Source of the DNA: Pseudisothecium myosuroides
Lineage: Eukaryota > Streptophyta > Bryopsida > Hypnales > Lembophyllaceae
Length of the DNA: 64,000 nt
Direction: 5' to 3'
Assembly: GCA_951799445.1 (NCBI GenBank)
Contig: OX637292.1
Coordinates: forward strand, 1,243,296-1,307,295
Shown here one piece after another: positions 25,730-37,942 of the stretch (position 1 is its first letter; the number at the start of each line of letters is the position of its first letter). The position numbers and the translations under genes were made by a program. The notes under the pieces were generated by a model, which searched no databases, was not told where the DNA came from, and worked only from the letters and a program-made list of their open reading frames with translations.

Positions 25730-25732
25730 TAA

Positions 25733-26795
25733 TAACTGAACTCCTAGTAATGAAGTTAAGTTCTTCCGATTGCTTCGCTTTCAGCTTGCGCTTCCTCTTC
25801 CTGTCGATGAATTAAGTAAACAGGGCATTCACTTAGATGGAGCGAGAAGCAGGCACGAACTGAACAAGGAGAGCCCGAGGCCCCGGTCGAAGCACGCGGA
25901 AGGCACTCAGACAATGGAATGTCGGGCAGAGGGAACGGACCGGTGGACAAACTTTTTCTTGCGCTGCCCCCCAGCCAAAGTCCCAAATCCGACGGGCTGC
26001 TAAAGGAACTGAAGGAGCCTCGCTGTCCGGGCAATCCGCCGTGGCCCGCTGGCTGGCAGGCTGGCGCCCGTGGCGGGCTCCGCGTCCGTCGTGACTTCAG
26101 TTGCCTGCGGTCGCTTTTAACTTTACTTTGAGGAGATGAGTCGTGCTGCACATCTGGAGTTTTCATTTGCTAATTATAGCTGCTTAAAGCTAACTGTACC
26201 TGGGGGCCTGACTGTTGTGCGTTGAAGTCGCAAGTCGCAACGCCCGCTTCCGAGTCCCGACGCAACACCAACTATCGCCGAGCGGTAACCAGTCTCGGCC
26301 CACCTCGGTGTTGTCTTTTAGGCAGTGATCAGCTTCGACGAAGCTGCGGCATCCTGCTCCGGCTGTACTGTACTAGTGTACTATAGATGATGAGATGATG
26401 ATGGCGACAACGTTGATTCTTCGCCACCGTCCTCTTAACTCTGAAGCGCGTTGCGTTCAATCCCAAACCAGAACCATTGACGTTCGGTTGCTGCCACGAC
26501 CCTTCAATCGCCTCCAGCGCCCCTGCGTTTGCTACCTCCGCTAGCTGCTGTGTCGCTTGCCTTCCTCCATCTCCGTAATTTGAATCTATAATTCACCATC
26601 TTTTCCCTTTCCTGAGGTACCTCCAGTTTGTTAGATAGTTCCAGGACGAAAATATTTGCAATCGCACAGACTTCTCGTAATCTGCTTCTTTAGATCTCGC
26701 TCGCTCGCTCGGACGAGACGCTGGTTTGATTTGACTCTCTCGTGGATTTGGCCGCGGATTGGTTGCGACTGGGATTGCGGTGAGCGTGGCGCGCC
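25733..26795. promoter_or_regulatory. Upstream region of the aspartic protease gene
   Basis: GC-rich sequence between the two MITEs and the protease start codon, probably holding promoter and 5' UTR. The open frame at 25756-26166 on the minus strand is Pro/Ser/Arg-rich with no domain and is regarded as a composition effect. A defined TATA box could not be chosen with confidence. Confidence 0.35.
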
Positions 26796-29700
26796 ATGGG
26801 TGGGAGGATGGTGGCGCTGATCGTGACGGTGCTGGCGCTGATCCAGTTGTGGACGGCGACGGCGCAGCAGTTTAATGTGGTGCACAGGTACGCGCACATG
26901 GAAGGATCGCCAGCCAACAGCGGGGGGCGGGGAGCATCGCCGGAGTATTCGGCCCTGCTGCTGGCTCACGATCGTCGTCGCCTGGCCGTGGTGGCGGACT
27001 TCCCCGTGCACGGCGACGTCTTCTCCATCGGGTATGTGTCATATCTCTGCCATGCACCGAAAGACTTCGCGAGGCATGTGCCACACTTTTCTCATGTAAA
27101 TTGATATCGGCCGTGTGAAGCAGTAGTTTGAGGCAGCAGAGTGATCCTGCGCAGAGTATTAGCGAACAGGGGAGGACATTCGGTAGTGAATGGGGCACTG
27201 TAGAATTACACGATCTCGGCGGAGGTTAGACGTCTTGTTTTCCTTGCTAGCGGGGGAACAGACCGACAGTTAATGTCGAATTCTGCCATGTGGCCCGCCG
27301 CAGCCGACGCCTAGATTCCCTCCATCATCATAGTATTGGAATTGGATTCAGATTCTTGTCCGGAGGTTCAAATATCGGCCCCTTTATTCCGGCTCTCCGT
27401 TGCTAGGTTTGACGGATCGTGGTCAATTTTGTGTGCATAGACCGGGATTCATGGGTATTCTCGAAACTGAAATGATCAAGTGTTAGGCTAGACGTGCGCA
27501 CCAAGTATTTATGCTGGCAAGATGGGCATGTTTGCAGCGACCGCGGGGGAAATTCGCAACCTCACTCGTGCGCACGTAATGTGTGGAAATTTTGACTGTC
27601 TAATCGCCTGGCAATAATAAAATTGATAGATTCAAGTGCTTGGTGTAGTCAGGCGATAACTGTTGCTACGGGGGGTGGGGTTCGCTGAACCTGTATCAGG
27701 TTGTACTACACGGAGCTCGAGCTGGGTACCCCTCCTCGCCAATTCTTTGTGCAGGTGGACACCGGAAGCGATATACTGTGGATAAACTGCGCCCCATGCC
27801 CCGGTTGCCCTCTGCAATCCAGTATTGAAGGGGTACGTCGCACCTTATTCTAGCCTCACTTTTGGCTCCGATGATTAGTTCAATTTAGTTCAGTGTAGTG
27901 TCCTCAATTGAATTGTCATTTTGTTGCATGAAATCCGAATGTGGGACCGAAGTGAGAATCTCCGTCGAAGGTGGTTTCCTGGAGGGCATGGCCAGCAGTC
28001 TGTCGAAGCAAACGCCGGCACCTTGCGTGGGAGGTTAAAATTTCCCTGGGCGATCGATCGAGAATGAGCTCGAACCTATAAAAGTGGGAATGAGCGAGAG
28101 CGTGTGATGATTGGGAGATCGTCCTGAGTGAGGGACGCGTGGTGGGGGTTGGTGCAGATCACGTTGCAGCTTTACGATCCGGGGCTGACATCTACGGAAA
28201 CAATTGTGGGATGCAATGGAGCCACATGCGTCGTGGCGTCGGATGGACAGCCGTCGAAGTGCACCAGCTCCGGAGCGTGTGAGTACACGGTGAAGTACGG
28301 CGATGGGAGCAGCACCACTGGGTACTTCATCAACGATGTGTTGACCTTCCAGCAGGTCGACAACTCGACGACTGTCAATGCCACCGCGAATGTCTATTTT
28401 GGGTCAGCCGCACAAATTTTCCTCCATTCCTCCCTTACTCGTCCGACTGCTGCTGGCTTGCGTACAAATACCGAGGAATACAGAGGGACCGACTGTCTAG
28501 CCTCATCTAACTTATGGTGAAGTTCTGATTGTCGGACCTAGCCTCGCCTAGGGTTGAAAACGGGAGTGCATGCTAATGGCGAAATGGAAGTGGGTTGCCA
28601 ACAGGTGTGGAACTACGCAAACAGGAAACTTGCTGTCGACGTCGAGGGCCGTCGATGGGATCATGGGCTTCGGGGCAAACGGCGCTTCTGTGCCATCGCA
28701 GCTGGCGGCGCTCGGCAAAGTGGGCCTCGTGTTTGCTCACTGCTTGCAAGGGAACAACCAGGGCGGCGGCACGTTTGTGATTGGCAACATTCTGGAGCCC
28801 AACCTCTCATACACTCCTCTGGTGCCCGGACAGTAAGTACACCCTCTACTCTTTGCCGACTCTTACTGCTGCTTGAACGTTTCTGTGCAAGTACATTTGA
28901 TGCAGCATGGTTGTGGCCGCGGCCGGGACGAGCTCTGACGCTCTCCTGTGGCCCGACTTGCAGGACGCACTACAATGTGGGCATGCAGAACATTGCTGTC
29001 AGTGGAGTGAACATCACTTCGCCAGCATCCTTTGAAATCACGGAGACCGGAGGCGGGGTGATAATGGACAGCGGTACCACCCTGGCGTACTTACAAGAAC
29101 CTGCGTTTACCCAGTTTGTGAACGCTGTAAGTCGTATTCAGGTCTCAGTTGGCTAACTTGGCTCTCATTCCTCGAATAGGCATTCATTCGCTATTGATCA
29201 GTAGTGGTTCTTACCAGTTCTCGCTTGGTTATGTTGTGACGGATTATGGCAGATCACCAAAGGAGCCCCTGTTTCAGTTACGACAGTTCGCTCTGGTAGT
29301 GAATCCTACACTTGTTGGGTCTCTACTGGCAGGTGAGTAGTCATATCTCTTTCCTATCCTTCCAGGCTAAAAAGTGTTCATTTCGTTGCGCCACTGCTTA
29401 GTTGTCATTGGTTTAATTTCAAGCTAACCTCTGACAAATTCCCCTTGGCGACCTGTGCTTGGATGGTGCAGCATCAACACTGATTTTCCGTCCGTGACGC
29501 TCTTCTTTGATGGCGGAGTCGTAATGAATTTGGTTGCTTCAAATTATTTGTACGACCAACAACTTAACGTAAGTGTCGTCATTTCTCGCGCTGTCTCTGT
29601 GGCTTCGACTCTTGTTGTCGAGGATCTGGCACCCGATGATACTCTTTTTCTATGGGTAGAAATCTTCTTAGTGTTTGGATATCAATTTCATGTCTCTGCA

Positions 29701-30507
29701 AGTAGGAGAACGGAGGTTAACATTCCTTCAGGTGAAGACTTTAGACTGCTACTCCTGTAGCTTAGAGTACCTCACCCTGGGATAGAAACGTGTCGTCTAT
29801 CTGAGTACTAGATGCTAGAGTATGTTTCTGCTTTTTTTGGGAGGCTGACGTCGTTTTCAAAAATGTTGGCAGGACGGGAGCACAGCCCACTGTTTGGGAT
29901 GGCAGAGTTCAGATTCATACACATTAATTGGAGGTAATGATTTGTGTTTGTCCTTCAAGTTTAAGTGGGGTGGTTGCGTTACTCTTGTGAAGTTCTTCCT
30001 TTAGTTCCTTAGGTCCTGAATGTCATGGAAATTGAACTAGTCCTGTCAAGACTGACTTGCGCGTGAGAAATGATCCATGGCAGATATTGTGCTGAAAGAT
30101 CAACTTGTTGTGTACGATAACGATAAGCAAAGGCTTGGCTGGAAGCCGTATGACTGTAAGTGTTTTTTTCCCTCTGTTCGTCTTGAGTCTTGACTGGTAC
30201 AGAGAATAGGTAGTTTTCGTTTAGTGCACTGTGAGTGGCCAAGAAAGCCGAGCATTCGGAGAGAGGGAAGGAAAGTACACTGAAAGAATTCATGATGTTG
30301 GGAACGTTTACCGTGTGTGGGACTGTGGGTGCAGGTACCAAATCCATTCAGGTGAGCGCACCCAACAGCACCACTAGTGGGACCGTGAGTCCTGGCTCTG
30401 GAGGCGAGTCTGCTGGTGGTGGTTCTGCGGCAGCTGCGATCCGATTGAGCGCCGCGGTATTGTCCTCTTGTCTGGCAATTTCGCTGTTGGGTTCAGTGCT
30501 GCTGTGA
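26796..30507 (+). CDS. Nucellin-like A1 aspartic protease, secreted, probable GPI anchor, ten exons
   Basis: Exons are 26796-27031, 27700-27832, 28158-28402, 28605-28832, 28964-29126, 29253-29332, 29472-29568, 29873-29933, 30084-30155 and 30335-30507. All introns are GT..AG and all phases agree. The product has 495 residues. An N-terminal signal peptide (VALIVTVLALIQLW) precedes a prosegment. The first catalytic motif is VDTGSDILW with D99; the second is IMDSGTTLAYL with D316. The flap segment is YGDGSSTTGYF, and the family motifs FGCGTTQTGNL, AVDGIMGFG and LKDQLVVYD are present. After residue 440 comes a Ser/Gly/Thr-rich stretch and a hydrophobic C-terminus (AAVLSSCLAISLLGSVLL) that looks like a GPI-attachment signal. 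It resembles Arabidopsis 'aspartic proteinase-like protein 2' relatives, which act at the cell surface or in the secretory pathway. Substrate unknown. The gene appears intact. Confidence 0.93.
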
Positions 30508-31185
30508 CATTTTACTTCCCCGTTACATTCAGCACACCGACTCTTCCGAAACGCCAGAATGAGAGAATCCGGTTTGCATTCAAGCCGGCAAACAGCAATT
30601 TCATGTGCTTCATCCTCTATCAATAGTTGGAATGTCGGAGGTTGCACTTTCAAATTGAGAGCCGTGTCCTGTCGGAAGAAAAAACCCTGAGAATATGTGT
30701 TGTGGTAAGCTTAGTTTGATTCTTCTTTGCCACCACAGATTTTGAATACAACGTGTGTTAGTGTACTTGGCGTTGTGATCTCTTATTTATTATTCTCTCC
30801 CTTGCCCAGTGTAAGGTAGAAGGGTGTTTTTTTCAGTGATAAGGCATCTGCACCCAATTGCAACCCGTTTCCAAATCGAGTCCTACAGATTCTTGCTTCA
30901 AATGTACTGTACAGATTTACTCCGGAGCGCCTAGGGTTGATTTCGAATTTTTATTGTAAATTCATATATGTTTGTGAAAATTATTTTGGATCGTCGAACA
31001 TGCACTTCACGAGTGAGAATTTTGCAATTAAAGGTGAAATCGTCAATTTCGTTCACTTTGCGGTAGTATACTGTACTACTTTGGCACCAAACATAATTGT
31101 AAACCTGTACTATTTTGCAGAGCTCTGCGGAAATGCATGCCAATTTATTGAATTGATGATTGAATAGGGAATTTTTTTGAGGTCA
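30508..31185. other. 3' flank of the aspartic protease gene
   Basis: Probably 3' UTR followed by intergenic sequence. No coding frame with a recognisable domain. It ends at a TTAA (31186-31189) that begins the nested-element block. Confidence 0.45.
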
Positions 31186-31431
31186 TTAACCCTTAAACGC
31201 TGGCACGGATGTTTTTTCGTCCAATGGATGAGAGAGAATCGGCCTTCTATGTAGGACATAAGTGTAACTGTTCATCCTCCAAATTTTGTTGTAAAGAGGG
31301 GAGGTCTTGTATGGTAGTTAGACTTGCAATGAGTGCTTTTGCAATTTTTTAAGCCAATGACTCACACGGTAATCTGAAAGGGATGATTTTCACGGTCACA
31401 AACTTATCTTTTAACTTCTAAAGGACTACTA

Positions 31432-32415
31432 CCGTAACCATAGGGCAGGGTCGGCACATTGATGCCGAATATTTAATTAAAGTTCCCAAAGTAGATTCGG
31501 CACTTTAAAATTTAATTTTTATAAATTCAACATCACATTCAATTCAATTTTTGATATTCAGCACACTCCATCAATAGTTTCACAATTTGATGAGGACAAT
31601 GTGGAGAAGGCAAACTCTTTTATACAATTGGGGTAGTAGTAGGTACAACAAACAATGTGGGATATGTGAATTAGGATTACTAGGAGCTCAACCATTCATA
31701 GTTAAGTCAAAAGTAGAAATTGTATTCAAAGTATAATTTTAGACCTCATTTTGACATAGTAGAATAACTTTTTTCAAAAAACTTTGAACTGAGTTAATGT
31801 AGGAAATCAAGCTAACTTTCAACTCCAAAAATCCATTTCAGATTTCAAGCCTCCAATCAAAATTTATGAATAAATTTCAAAGGGGATGTTTGAAGAAAAT
31901 GTCCCTTCCAAACCCTCTTTGAAATTTATTCATAACTTTTGAATGGAGGCTTGAAATCTAAAAAGGATTTTTGGAGATTAAATTTAGCTTGATTTCCTAC
32001 ATTAATTTAGTTCAAAGTTTTGTGAAAAAAATTATTCTACTATGCCAAAATAAGGTCTAAAATTATACTTTGAACACAATTCCTGTGTTTTGACAATGAA
32101 TGGTAAAGTTTTCATCTTCAAATTATCCCATATACTTTGAGGGTTCATGATGGACAATGGATTTTATTATAAAAACGACCTCTTCACCCTTGATCATCAC
32201 AACATGTTAATGAAAAAAATCTTTCATTTTGCCATCAATTTTTTTGATGGTAGATGGTCTCTGGATTTTTGGACTAACATTGGACATTTTCTTTTTTTAC
32301 AACAACTTGGTCATTTAATTTTTGTTGAATTCGGAAATTTTTCATTTTCATTTTATTTTTTTTCCGGCATTCAAAAAAATAATTAATTTCTGTCGATCCT
32401 GCCCTAAGGCTACGG
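31432..32415. mobile_element. Foldback element with TA target duplication
   Basis: It is flanked by TA at 31430-31431 and 32416-32417. Ends are CCGTAACCATAGGGCAGG on the left and, inverted, CCGTAGCCTTAGGGCAGG on the right. Inside, arms at about 31670-31880 and 31915-32125 are imperfect inverted copies of each other around a ~30 bp centre, so most of the element is one long hairpin. Removing it rejoins the interrupted MITE. TA duplication suggests a Tc1/mariner-type mover; that is inference. Confidence 0.75.
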
Positions 32416-32579
32416 TATTTGTTTTGGGGCAAAATAAAAAATTTAGGCAAGCTAGTGTGAATGAGGATTTTTATATTTTAGGCTGAAATTTTAATTAGAA
32501 GGTGTGAACAAGGAATATCTTTCATAGACACTAAATTTCATGACATTTGAAAATTTGAGTCAAAAGTTATGGCCTAATA

Positions 32580-33700
32580 CAGTTAATTATAAAGTGTGTG
32601 CAAGGCGGGACCAGGAGTCAGAGTTTGAGAAAAACACAAGACCAAACTCCCTAGAAGGCTAGAACAACCAAACTCGGGTCCGATTGAGTTTGGTGCCGTG
32701 TTCAGTTCTATTCTAAGTTAACCCCTAAAGTTTCATGACTATGTTTTCACCAAAAACACTCAAAAACTGCCATTTTTACTACAAGTACCAAATTTTTGAA
32801 AAAAATCTTTTTTTGACACATGTAACTGTAGGATCTTGTAGTATGCTGATTTGAGAATATGTGGTTAAAATTTCAGAAATTTCCACCTTGTGGATTGCAA
32901 GATATTAACATTCAAATTCATTACAATCCTTTTTTTGGCCTTGCGAAAAACAGGGCAGCTACACTTCACAAGCTCACTTTTCTATGAAAAAATGTCCAAA
33001 ATGGTGGTGCTTCTTTGATTTCTTTTTCCTAAACAAGCTGGCTACATGCTTAAAAAATTTCAAATCATTTGCAATTGTACAACATATATGAAAAAAATAG
33101 TAAGTAGGAAGAAGTAGAGAATGATTCAAAATACAAAATTGTTAAGAGTTTAATTATGGAAATGAAAAATGTCAATCCCAATGGTTGTAATGTTGTAATA
33201 AACAATCTACATCCTATGATTTTATTTTTTTCAAAAAATATTGAAAATTGAGTGAAATAAACAACTTCAAAGTTTATTTTAGAGTAGAGAATCCATAACT
33301 GCCCGCAAACTAAAATTCTTCATAACTTTTGACTCATTGATCAAAATGGAATGATTCAAAGCTTTCCATATATATAAAACTCTAGAAAACCAATTTCAAA
33401 TTTTTGTTTTCCAAAAAAGTGATTTTTTCTGATCTGCCCGGACTGTCCAATTACAAACAAAAGTAACATATTAGGCCATAACTTTTGACTCCTATTTCCA
33501 AATGTCATGAAATTTGGTGCATATGAAAAATATTCCTTATCCCCTTCTTTTATTAAAAATTCAGCCTAAAACATGGAAATCTCCAGTCACACGTAACCGT
33601 CCGAAATTTCTATGTTGCTAAAAATAGCAGGCTAGTCCTTTAGGGGTTAAACCTTCCTCTGACACAAGGTCACAAATACAAGACAACTTTACGATTAACT
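32580..33700. mobile_element. Insertion with CTAATA duplication, carrying a nested MITE
   Basis: CTAATA occurs at 32574-32579 and 33701-33706. The ends share an inverted pattern AGTTAAT..TAAAGT (left at 32581, right ending 33699). Without the nested TTAA MITE the element is only about 190 bp. Superfamily not determined. Confidence 0.6.
32722..33646. mobile_element. piggyBac-type MITE nested in the CTAATA element
   Basis: TTAA lies at 32718-32721 and 33647-33650. Ends are CCCCTAAAGTTTC and CTAGTCCTTTAGGGG. Length is 925 bp, A subfamily, in the orientation opposite to the host copy C. There is no coding sequence. Confidence 0.85.
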
Positions 33701-34452
33701 CTAATATGTTGTTGTTTTTTGTAAATGAGCAATCTTGGTAAAAAAAATCACTATTTTCAAAAATAAAAATTTGAGATTGGTTTTCTAGATTTATATATAC
33801 GTGGAAAGCTTTGAATCATTCCATTTTAATCAATTAGTCAAAATTTATGAGGAGATTTAGTTTGTGGGCAATTATGGATTTTCTACCTTAAAATGAACTT
33901 TTATGTCTTCTTTTAACTCAATTTTCAATGTTTTGGGAGAAAAGTAAAATCTTAGAATGTAGACTATGTACAACATTACAACCATTGGAATTGGCATTTT
34001 TCAATTTCACAATTCAATTCTTAGGAATTTAGTATTTTGAATCATTTTCTAGTCTTTCTACTTAATATTTTTTCCTATATGTTGTACAATTCCAAATGAT
34101 TTGAAAATTTTCAAGCATGCAGCCAACTTGCCTTGAAGAAAGAATCCAAAGAAGCACCACCATTGCAGACATTTTTTCATACAAATGTAACCTTGTGAAT
34201 TGCAATTGCCTTATATTTTGCAAGGCAAAAGAAAGATTTCTCTGCATTTGACAGCTCAAATCTTGCAATCCATGCAGTGGAAGTTTCTGAAATTTTGTCC
34301 GCATATTCTCAAATCAGCATAGTACAAGATCCTATTGTTACATGTGTCCAAAAATGTTTTTTTTCCAAAATTTGGTACTTGTCCTAGAAATGGCAGTTTT
34401 AGAGCGTTTTGGTTAAAAATCTAGTCAAGGAACCTTAGGGATTAAGGGTTAA

Positions 34453-35199
34453 ATCATCAATTAAAATGTTGGAAAAATATAGGATTCATAAGATTATATA
34501 CTAGACTAGTTTAAAAATATGTGGAAGAAATTTCAAAAACTTTGACTGCATAGATTGCTTGATTTCTACTGCTTCTACAAAAAAACTTATACCTTTGACT
34601 CTCAAGTACGAATTCTATGAATCAGGGTGACCATCTATTTGATTAATTTTATGATATAGGACAATCATATAAAAATAGGAAAAATTAACCATTAGAAGAA
34701 TTATGGGGCTTCTGGAGGATTGCTCTAGAGTGACCATCTAGTCTATTAAAACAAAGGTAGGTCTCCTACAAAAATTGTCAAAAGTGTTAGCCGTTGTGAA
34801 TTTCGCAAAATTAGTCAATATGAGCAAGCCTGTCGCCTAACTTCCACAATTAAAAAAAAAAGGCCAATACAAGCTTTCCATCGTTTGTTCTTGGTTCACT
34901 AAGGTAGAAGGCTTAAGAACCATCCATCTAGGGGAAAACAGCCTTCTGGGGAGAAATGAGTGCCTGAATTTTTTTTTACATATTTTTGGTAGCAAGAGAA
35001 TTGATGAACAGTTTAGTGGCATAATTAAAAAGAATTTTCAAAGCAAGCATGAATTAGATAAGATTTTCCAAAGTTGAAGTGCCGTAGGTGCCTATTTATG
35101 CTCATAGGCAGGAGATTAATGAATCACAATCTGGCTTTGAAAAAACCAATGAACTTCATAAAGTGATTCAACAAAGCTTGAAAATGCTCTTGTCAGTCT
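34453..35199. other. AT-rich spacer
   Basis: No gene or complete element recognised between the nested block and the piggyBac element. Short open frames only. Confidence 0.4.
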
Positions 35200-36301
35200 T
35201 TAACCCCTCAACGCCCCTGCCCGTTTTGACTGAGCAACTGAAACGGAGTACCACCTTTGAGAATCACCAGTGTAGCGGAGAATCGGCCGGTTTAGGCGAC
35301 AATTCACCGTTGAAATGGAAAGTGGACTCGTTGAGGAACCTCATGATTTTATTTATTTTTAAATCCACCGCATGGATTGGAAGTCTATAATGTTTGATCT
35401 GCCGCAAGTACAGTCCGCAGAATGGGCGTTTTGCCATACCTCTTGCCTTGTGGTCCACAGATGCGGTACGTGCAGGTCTCCAATTGAACCCAAAATCGAA
35501 TGCGCATGAAATGCCAAGGTTGTGAGCAACTATAAAAATTTTCAGCGTAATTGGACATGAAATGCAGGACGGAGGGCCTTCCGAATGAGACACACTCCGA
35601 GATACTTGTTGGGCAAGCCGGTGGACGCAACTGGCACGGCGCGTGCAGTACAGGTAGCCTGACCGGCCGTGCAAAGGCCAGCCAGTCCTGCAACACCATT
35701 TATGCGAGGTGTGCGAGCCTCTCCTGCGGCCAAACGCAATTCATGCGACTGGCTGAGAGATGGATTGGGACTCGAGATTTGAGGGACGATTGCCAGAAGT
35801 ATAGATCCGAGATTCACAATACATGAGTTCGGACAACAATACAAGTCAATCAAGGCAAGAGGCAGAAGAACGCAACAATTGCTGTTGGGAGCACTAGTTA
35901 GGAGGGGAAAAAAATGGAGGACTCTAAATGCCACCATGACTTGTCGAGCAGATGAAATGTAAACACCCAATGAGATTGTTCCGATGGCACAACAACCATG
36001 CACTCCGTACCTCACTAAAAACAGGAATCCGTAATGTCCATCTGCCTCTCGTCCATTCGCCAGCACATGAAGCTCCTAACAACTACGCCTACCCTACCAC
36101 TCAGTCTCTCTACCTCTCCAAGCGGGAATGTGCAGACATCCTACACAACAACAATTCATCGGAAATTCCCAAGGTGCCACCATCCACACATGCTCCCCCC
36201 ACCTCGAATCTGATCCGCTCCTCGAGACGAATTCTTCATCCACCTGCCCACCTGGCCAGTGTCCACGCTGCTGCCACCATACACCACACATCAAGTCCCA
36301 A

Positions 36302-37942
36302 TCAGTGAGCCAATCTCATAGCCCATTTTCGCGATGTGTGAACCAGAGAGAAGCAAGGCTCATCGCACAGCCACACTGGTTCACCGGGGGGACCACATGC
36401 TCGACAAATCCGACGTTGCTTCTTCTTGCACCGTTTACAACGTCGAGGCCACTGATTCTGGCTGCGCACGCTGTGGTGAAGTTCGGTATTCCTTGCATTG
36501 GCCCGAGTACATGTTCGCGGCACAGGAAAGAAAGGCTCGATGAGTTCCATAGCTACACTAAAGTGAAAGGCCTTCCGGCCATGCAGTCGCTCATTCCGTG
36601 CTTCCCGGTCGTGTGCATATAGGCGCCACGCGTTCTGAAGCGAGCTATCTAATACAAAAAACCACACTTTGTGCCACCATTTACGTGACCAGAATTGGCA
36701 CATATAGCCCCTTCGCATCTGGTCAACAAGAACTACTCCTCTCATGTTGGCCTCATATTCAACCTGCTGCGGACTGGTGGGTTGTGGACAGCGCACTCCA
36801 TTCACCCACCGATGAGCAAATGCAATATCATCGTGGCAAGGGTTCTTCGAAGTGCTGAGAAATGTGACCGGTTTTGAATCGTACCAGGTGCAAGCTGACA
36901 TTTTACGACTCTCATGCATAGACCAGAACATAGTATTTCGAGGATGGTCACCTCGACGATAACCACTGAGAGAACTCGGCATGCCCACCCTGTTCCCTTT
37001 CACTGTTCCAGTGGCGAATATACCTCTATACAGTAATGACTCGAACAGGGATGGAGACGTAAAGAAGTTGTCTACGACCACTACGTGACCCTTCTTGGAC
37101 ATCCCACGAACTAGTTGGGACACAACTCGCTCCCCTTGACCTACCTCAGTCACGCCATTCCTACCGAGGTATGGGATCAAATTGTAAATATAGCGAGACG
37201 GGTTGCTAACAAGAGCCCAAACCTTTATACCATAACGGGTAGGCTTTGCAGGCATATATTGCCGAATGGGACTAAAATGACCTCTATATGCAATCATAAT
37301 TTCGTCACATGTTGCATACCGCTCAGGATTCCACAGGCGGCGATTTCGTTCGACAAATCCTTCCAAAATCGGCCGCACCTTTCCAAGCTTGTCGTAGCCT
37401 GGTTCCTTCTTCTTTGGGAGCGTTTCGTTATTCACACAATGGAGGCAACAAAGTATACACTCAAAACGATCTCGGGTCATGACTTTTGCAATTACAGGAC
37501 ATCTCCAAAAGGAACCTTCCTTCCAGTAGTCACGAATGGTTGGTGTCTGCTTCAAGGCCATGAGAATGACCACGCCCATCCACGCCCAAAATTCGAGCTC
37601 AGACAATGCTATCCATTTGGGTCCTCCATTGCTGTATTGAGACTCGTACTCCGTTACAGCCTGCTGAGCGTACAGATTCGTTTGCCGCACCATCTCACCA
37701 ACAACGTCGTCGTCCCAAAAGAGACGGAGGAAATACGAAGCCTTCCTCTTGTTTCGGGAGAATCTCTGCGTGGGCCCTCCTTGCAAACCGGTGAATCGAT
37801 TTCGTTCCCCGAGCATATAGTTGTGGTCCTGGCCCCATGTAGCATCGCTGTAGCGCTCCTTGATGCCCTCCACTGTAGCCGGATTTTTGGCATCTAATTC
37901 GGCAAAGCGCTGATAATCTTCAAAATCAAAGGACCCACTGGA
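36302..37942 (-). CDS. piggyBac transposase catalytic region (DDE_Tnp_1_7 type)
   Basis: The frame is open from just after TAG 37945-37943 to the stop at 36302. Numbered from the GTG at 37873, the catalytic Asp residues are D190 in CDEIMIAYRG, D268 in VVVVDNFFTSP and D384 in GVVLVDQMRRGY. These are the three acidic residues of piggyBac transposases, which cut and paste at TTAA. The C-terminus is a Cys-rich finger with C479, C482, C490, C493, C503, C507 and H512, as in other piggyBac proteins. The domain is uninterrupted and may encode a working enzyme, provided the upstream TAG is bypassed or spliced out. If translated alone, the first ATG would be residue 20 of this numbering (about 37816), which would cut the start of the domain. 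Confidence 0.9.
   Translation of the reverse strand, partial: SSGSFDFEDYQRFAELDAKNPATVEGIKERYSDATWGQDHNYMLGERNRFTGLQGGPTQRFSRNKRKASYFLRLFWDDDVVGEMVRQTNLYAQQAVTEYESQYSNGGPKWIALSELEFWAWMGVVILMALKQTPTIRDYWKEGSFWRCPVIAKVMTRDRFECILCCLHCVNNETLPKKKEPGYDKLGKVRPILEGFVERNRRLWNPERYATCDEIMIAYRGHFSPIRQYMPAKPTRYGIKVWALVSNPSRYIYNLIPYLGRNGVTEVGQGERVVSQLVRGMSKKGHVVVVDNFFTSPSLFESLLYRGIFATGTVKGNRVGMPSSLSGYRRGDHPRNTMFWSMHESRKMSACTWYDSKPVTFLSTSKNPCHDDIAFAHRWVNGVRCPQPTSPQQVEYEANMRGVVLVDQMRRGYMCQFWSRKWWHKVWFFVLDSSLQNAWRLYAHDREARNERLHGRKAFHFSVAMELIEPFFPVPRTCTRANARNTELHHSVRSQNQWPRRCKRCKKKQRRICRACGPPGEPVWLCDEPCFSLVHTSRKWAMRLAH

Larger units (their letters stand above)
31415..34441. mobile_element. piggyBac-type MITE, copy C, split by two insertions
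   Basis: The left end CTTCTAAAGGACTAC follows TTAA 31411-31414, and the right end AACCTTAGGGA precedes TTAA 34442-34445. Native A-subfamily sequence is present at 31415-31431, 32416-32579 and 33701-34441, which together restore about 920 bp collinear with copy A. The gaps are filled by a 984-bp foldback element and a 1,121-bp second insertion. Confidence 0.75.
31190..34448. mobile_element. Possible outermost TTAA element of the nest (tentative)
   Basis: TTAA at 31186-31189 is followed by CCCTTAA, and TTAAGGG at 34442-34448 is followed by TTAA at 34449-34452, an 11-bp mirror pair TTAACCCTTAA/TTAAGGGTTAA. If real, this is a small element of about 230 bp whose right end was hit by copy C at its own internal TTAA. 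The subterminal sequences do not match further, so this call is weak. Confidence 0.3.

Noticed and set aside
25756..26166. Minus-strand Pro/Ser/Arg-rich frame of 136 codons
   Set aside because: Low-complexity composition from GC-rich promoter sequence; no domain and no matching exon structure.
35264..36066. Overlapping minus-strand frames near the left end of the piggyBac element
   Set aside because: They lie downstream of the transposase stop, overlap in two frames and show no domain. They may be 3' UTR of the element.
37115..37897. Plus-strand frame of 260 codons in the piggyBac element
   Set aside because: It is the antisense shadow of the transposase catalytic domain.
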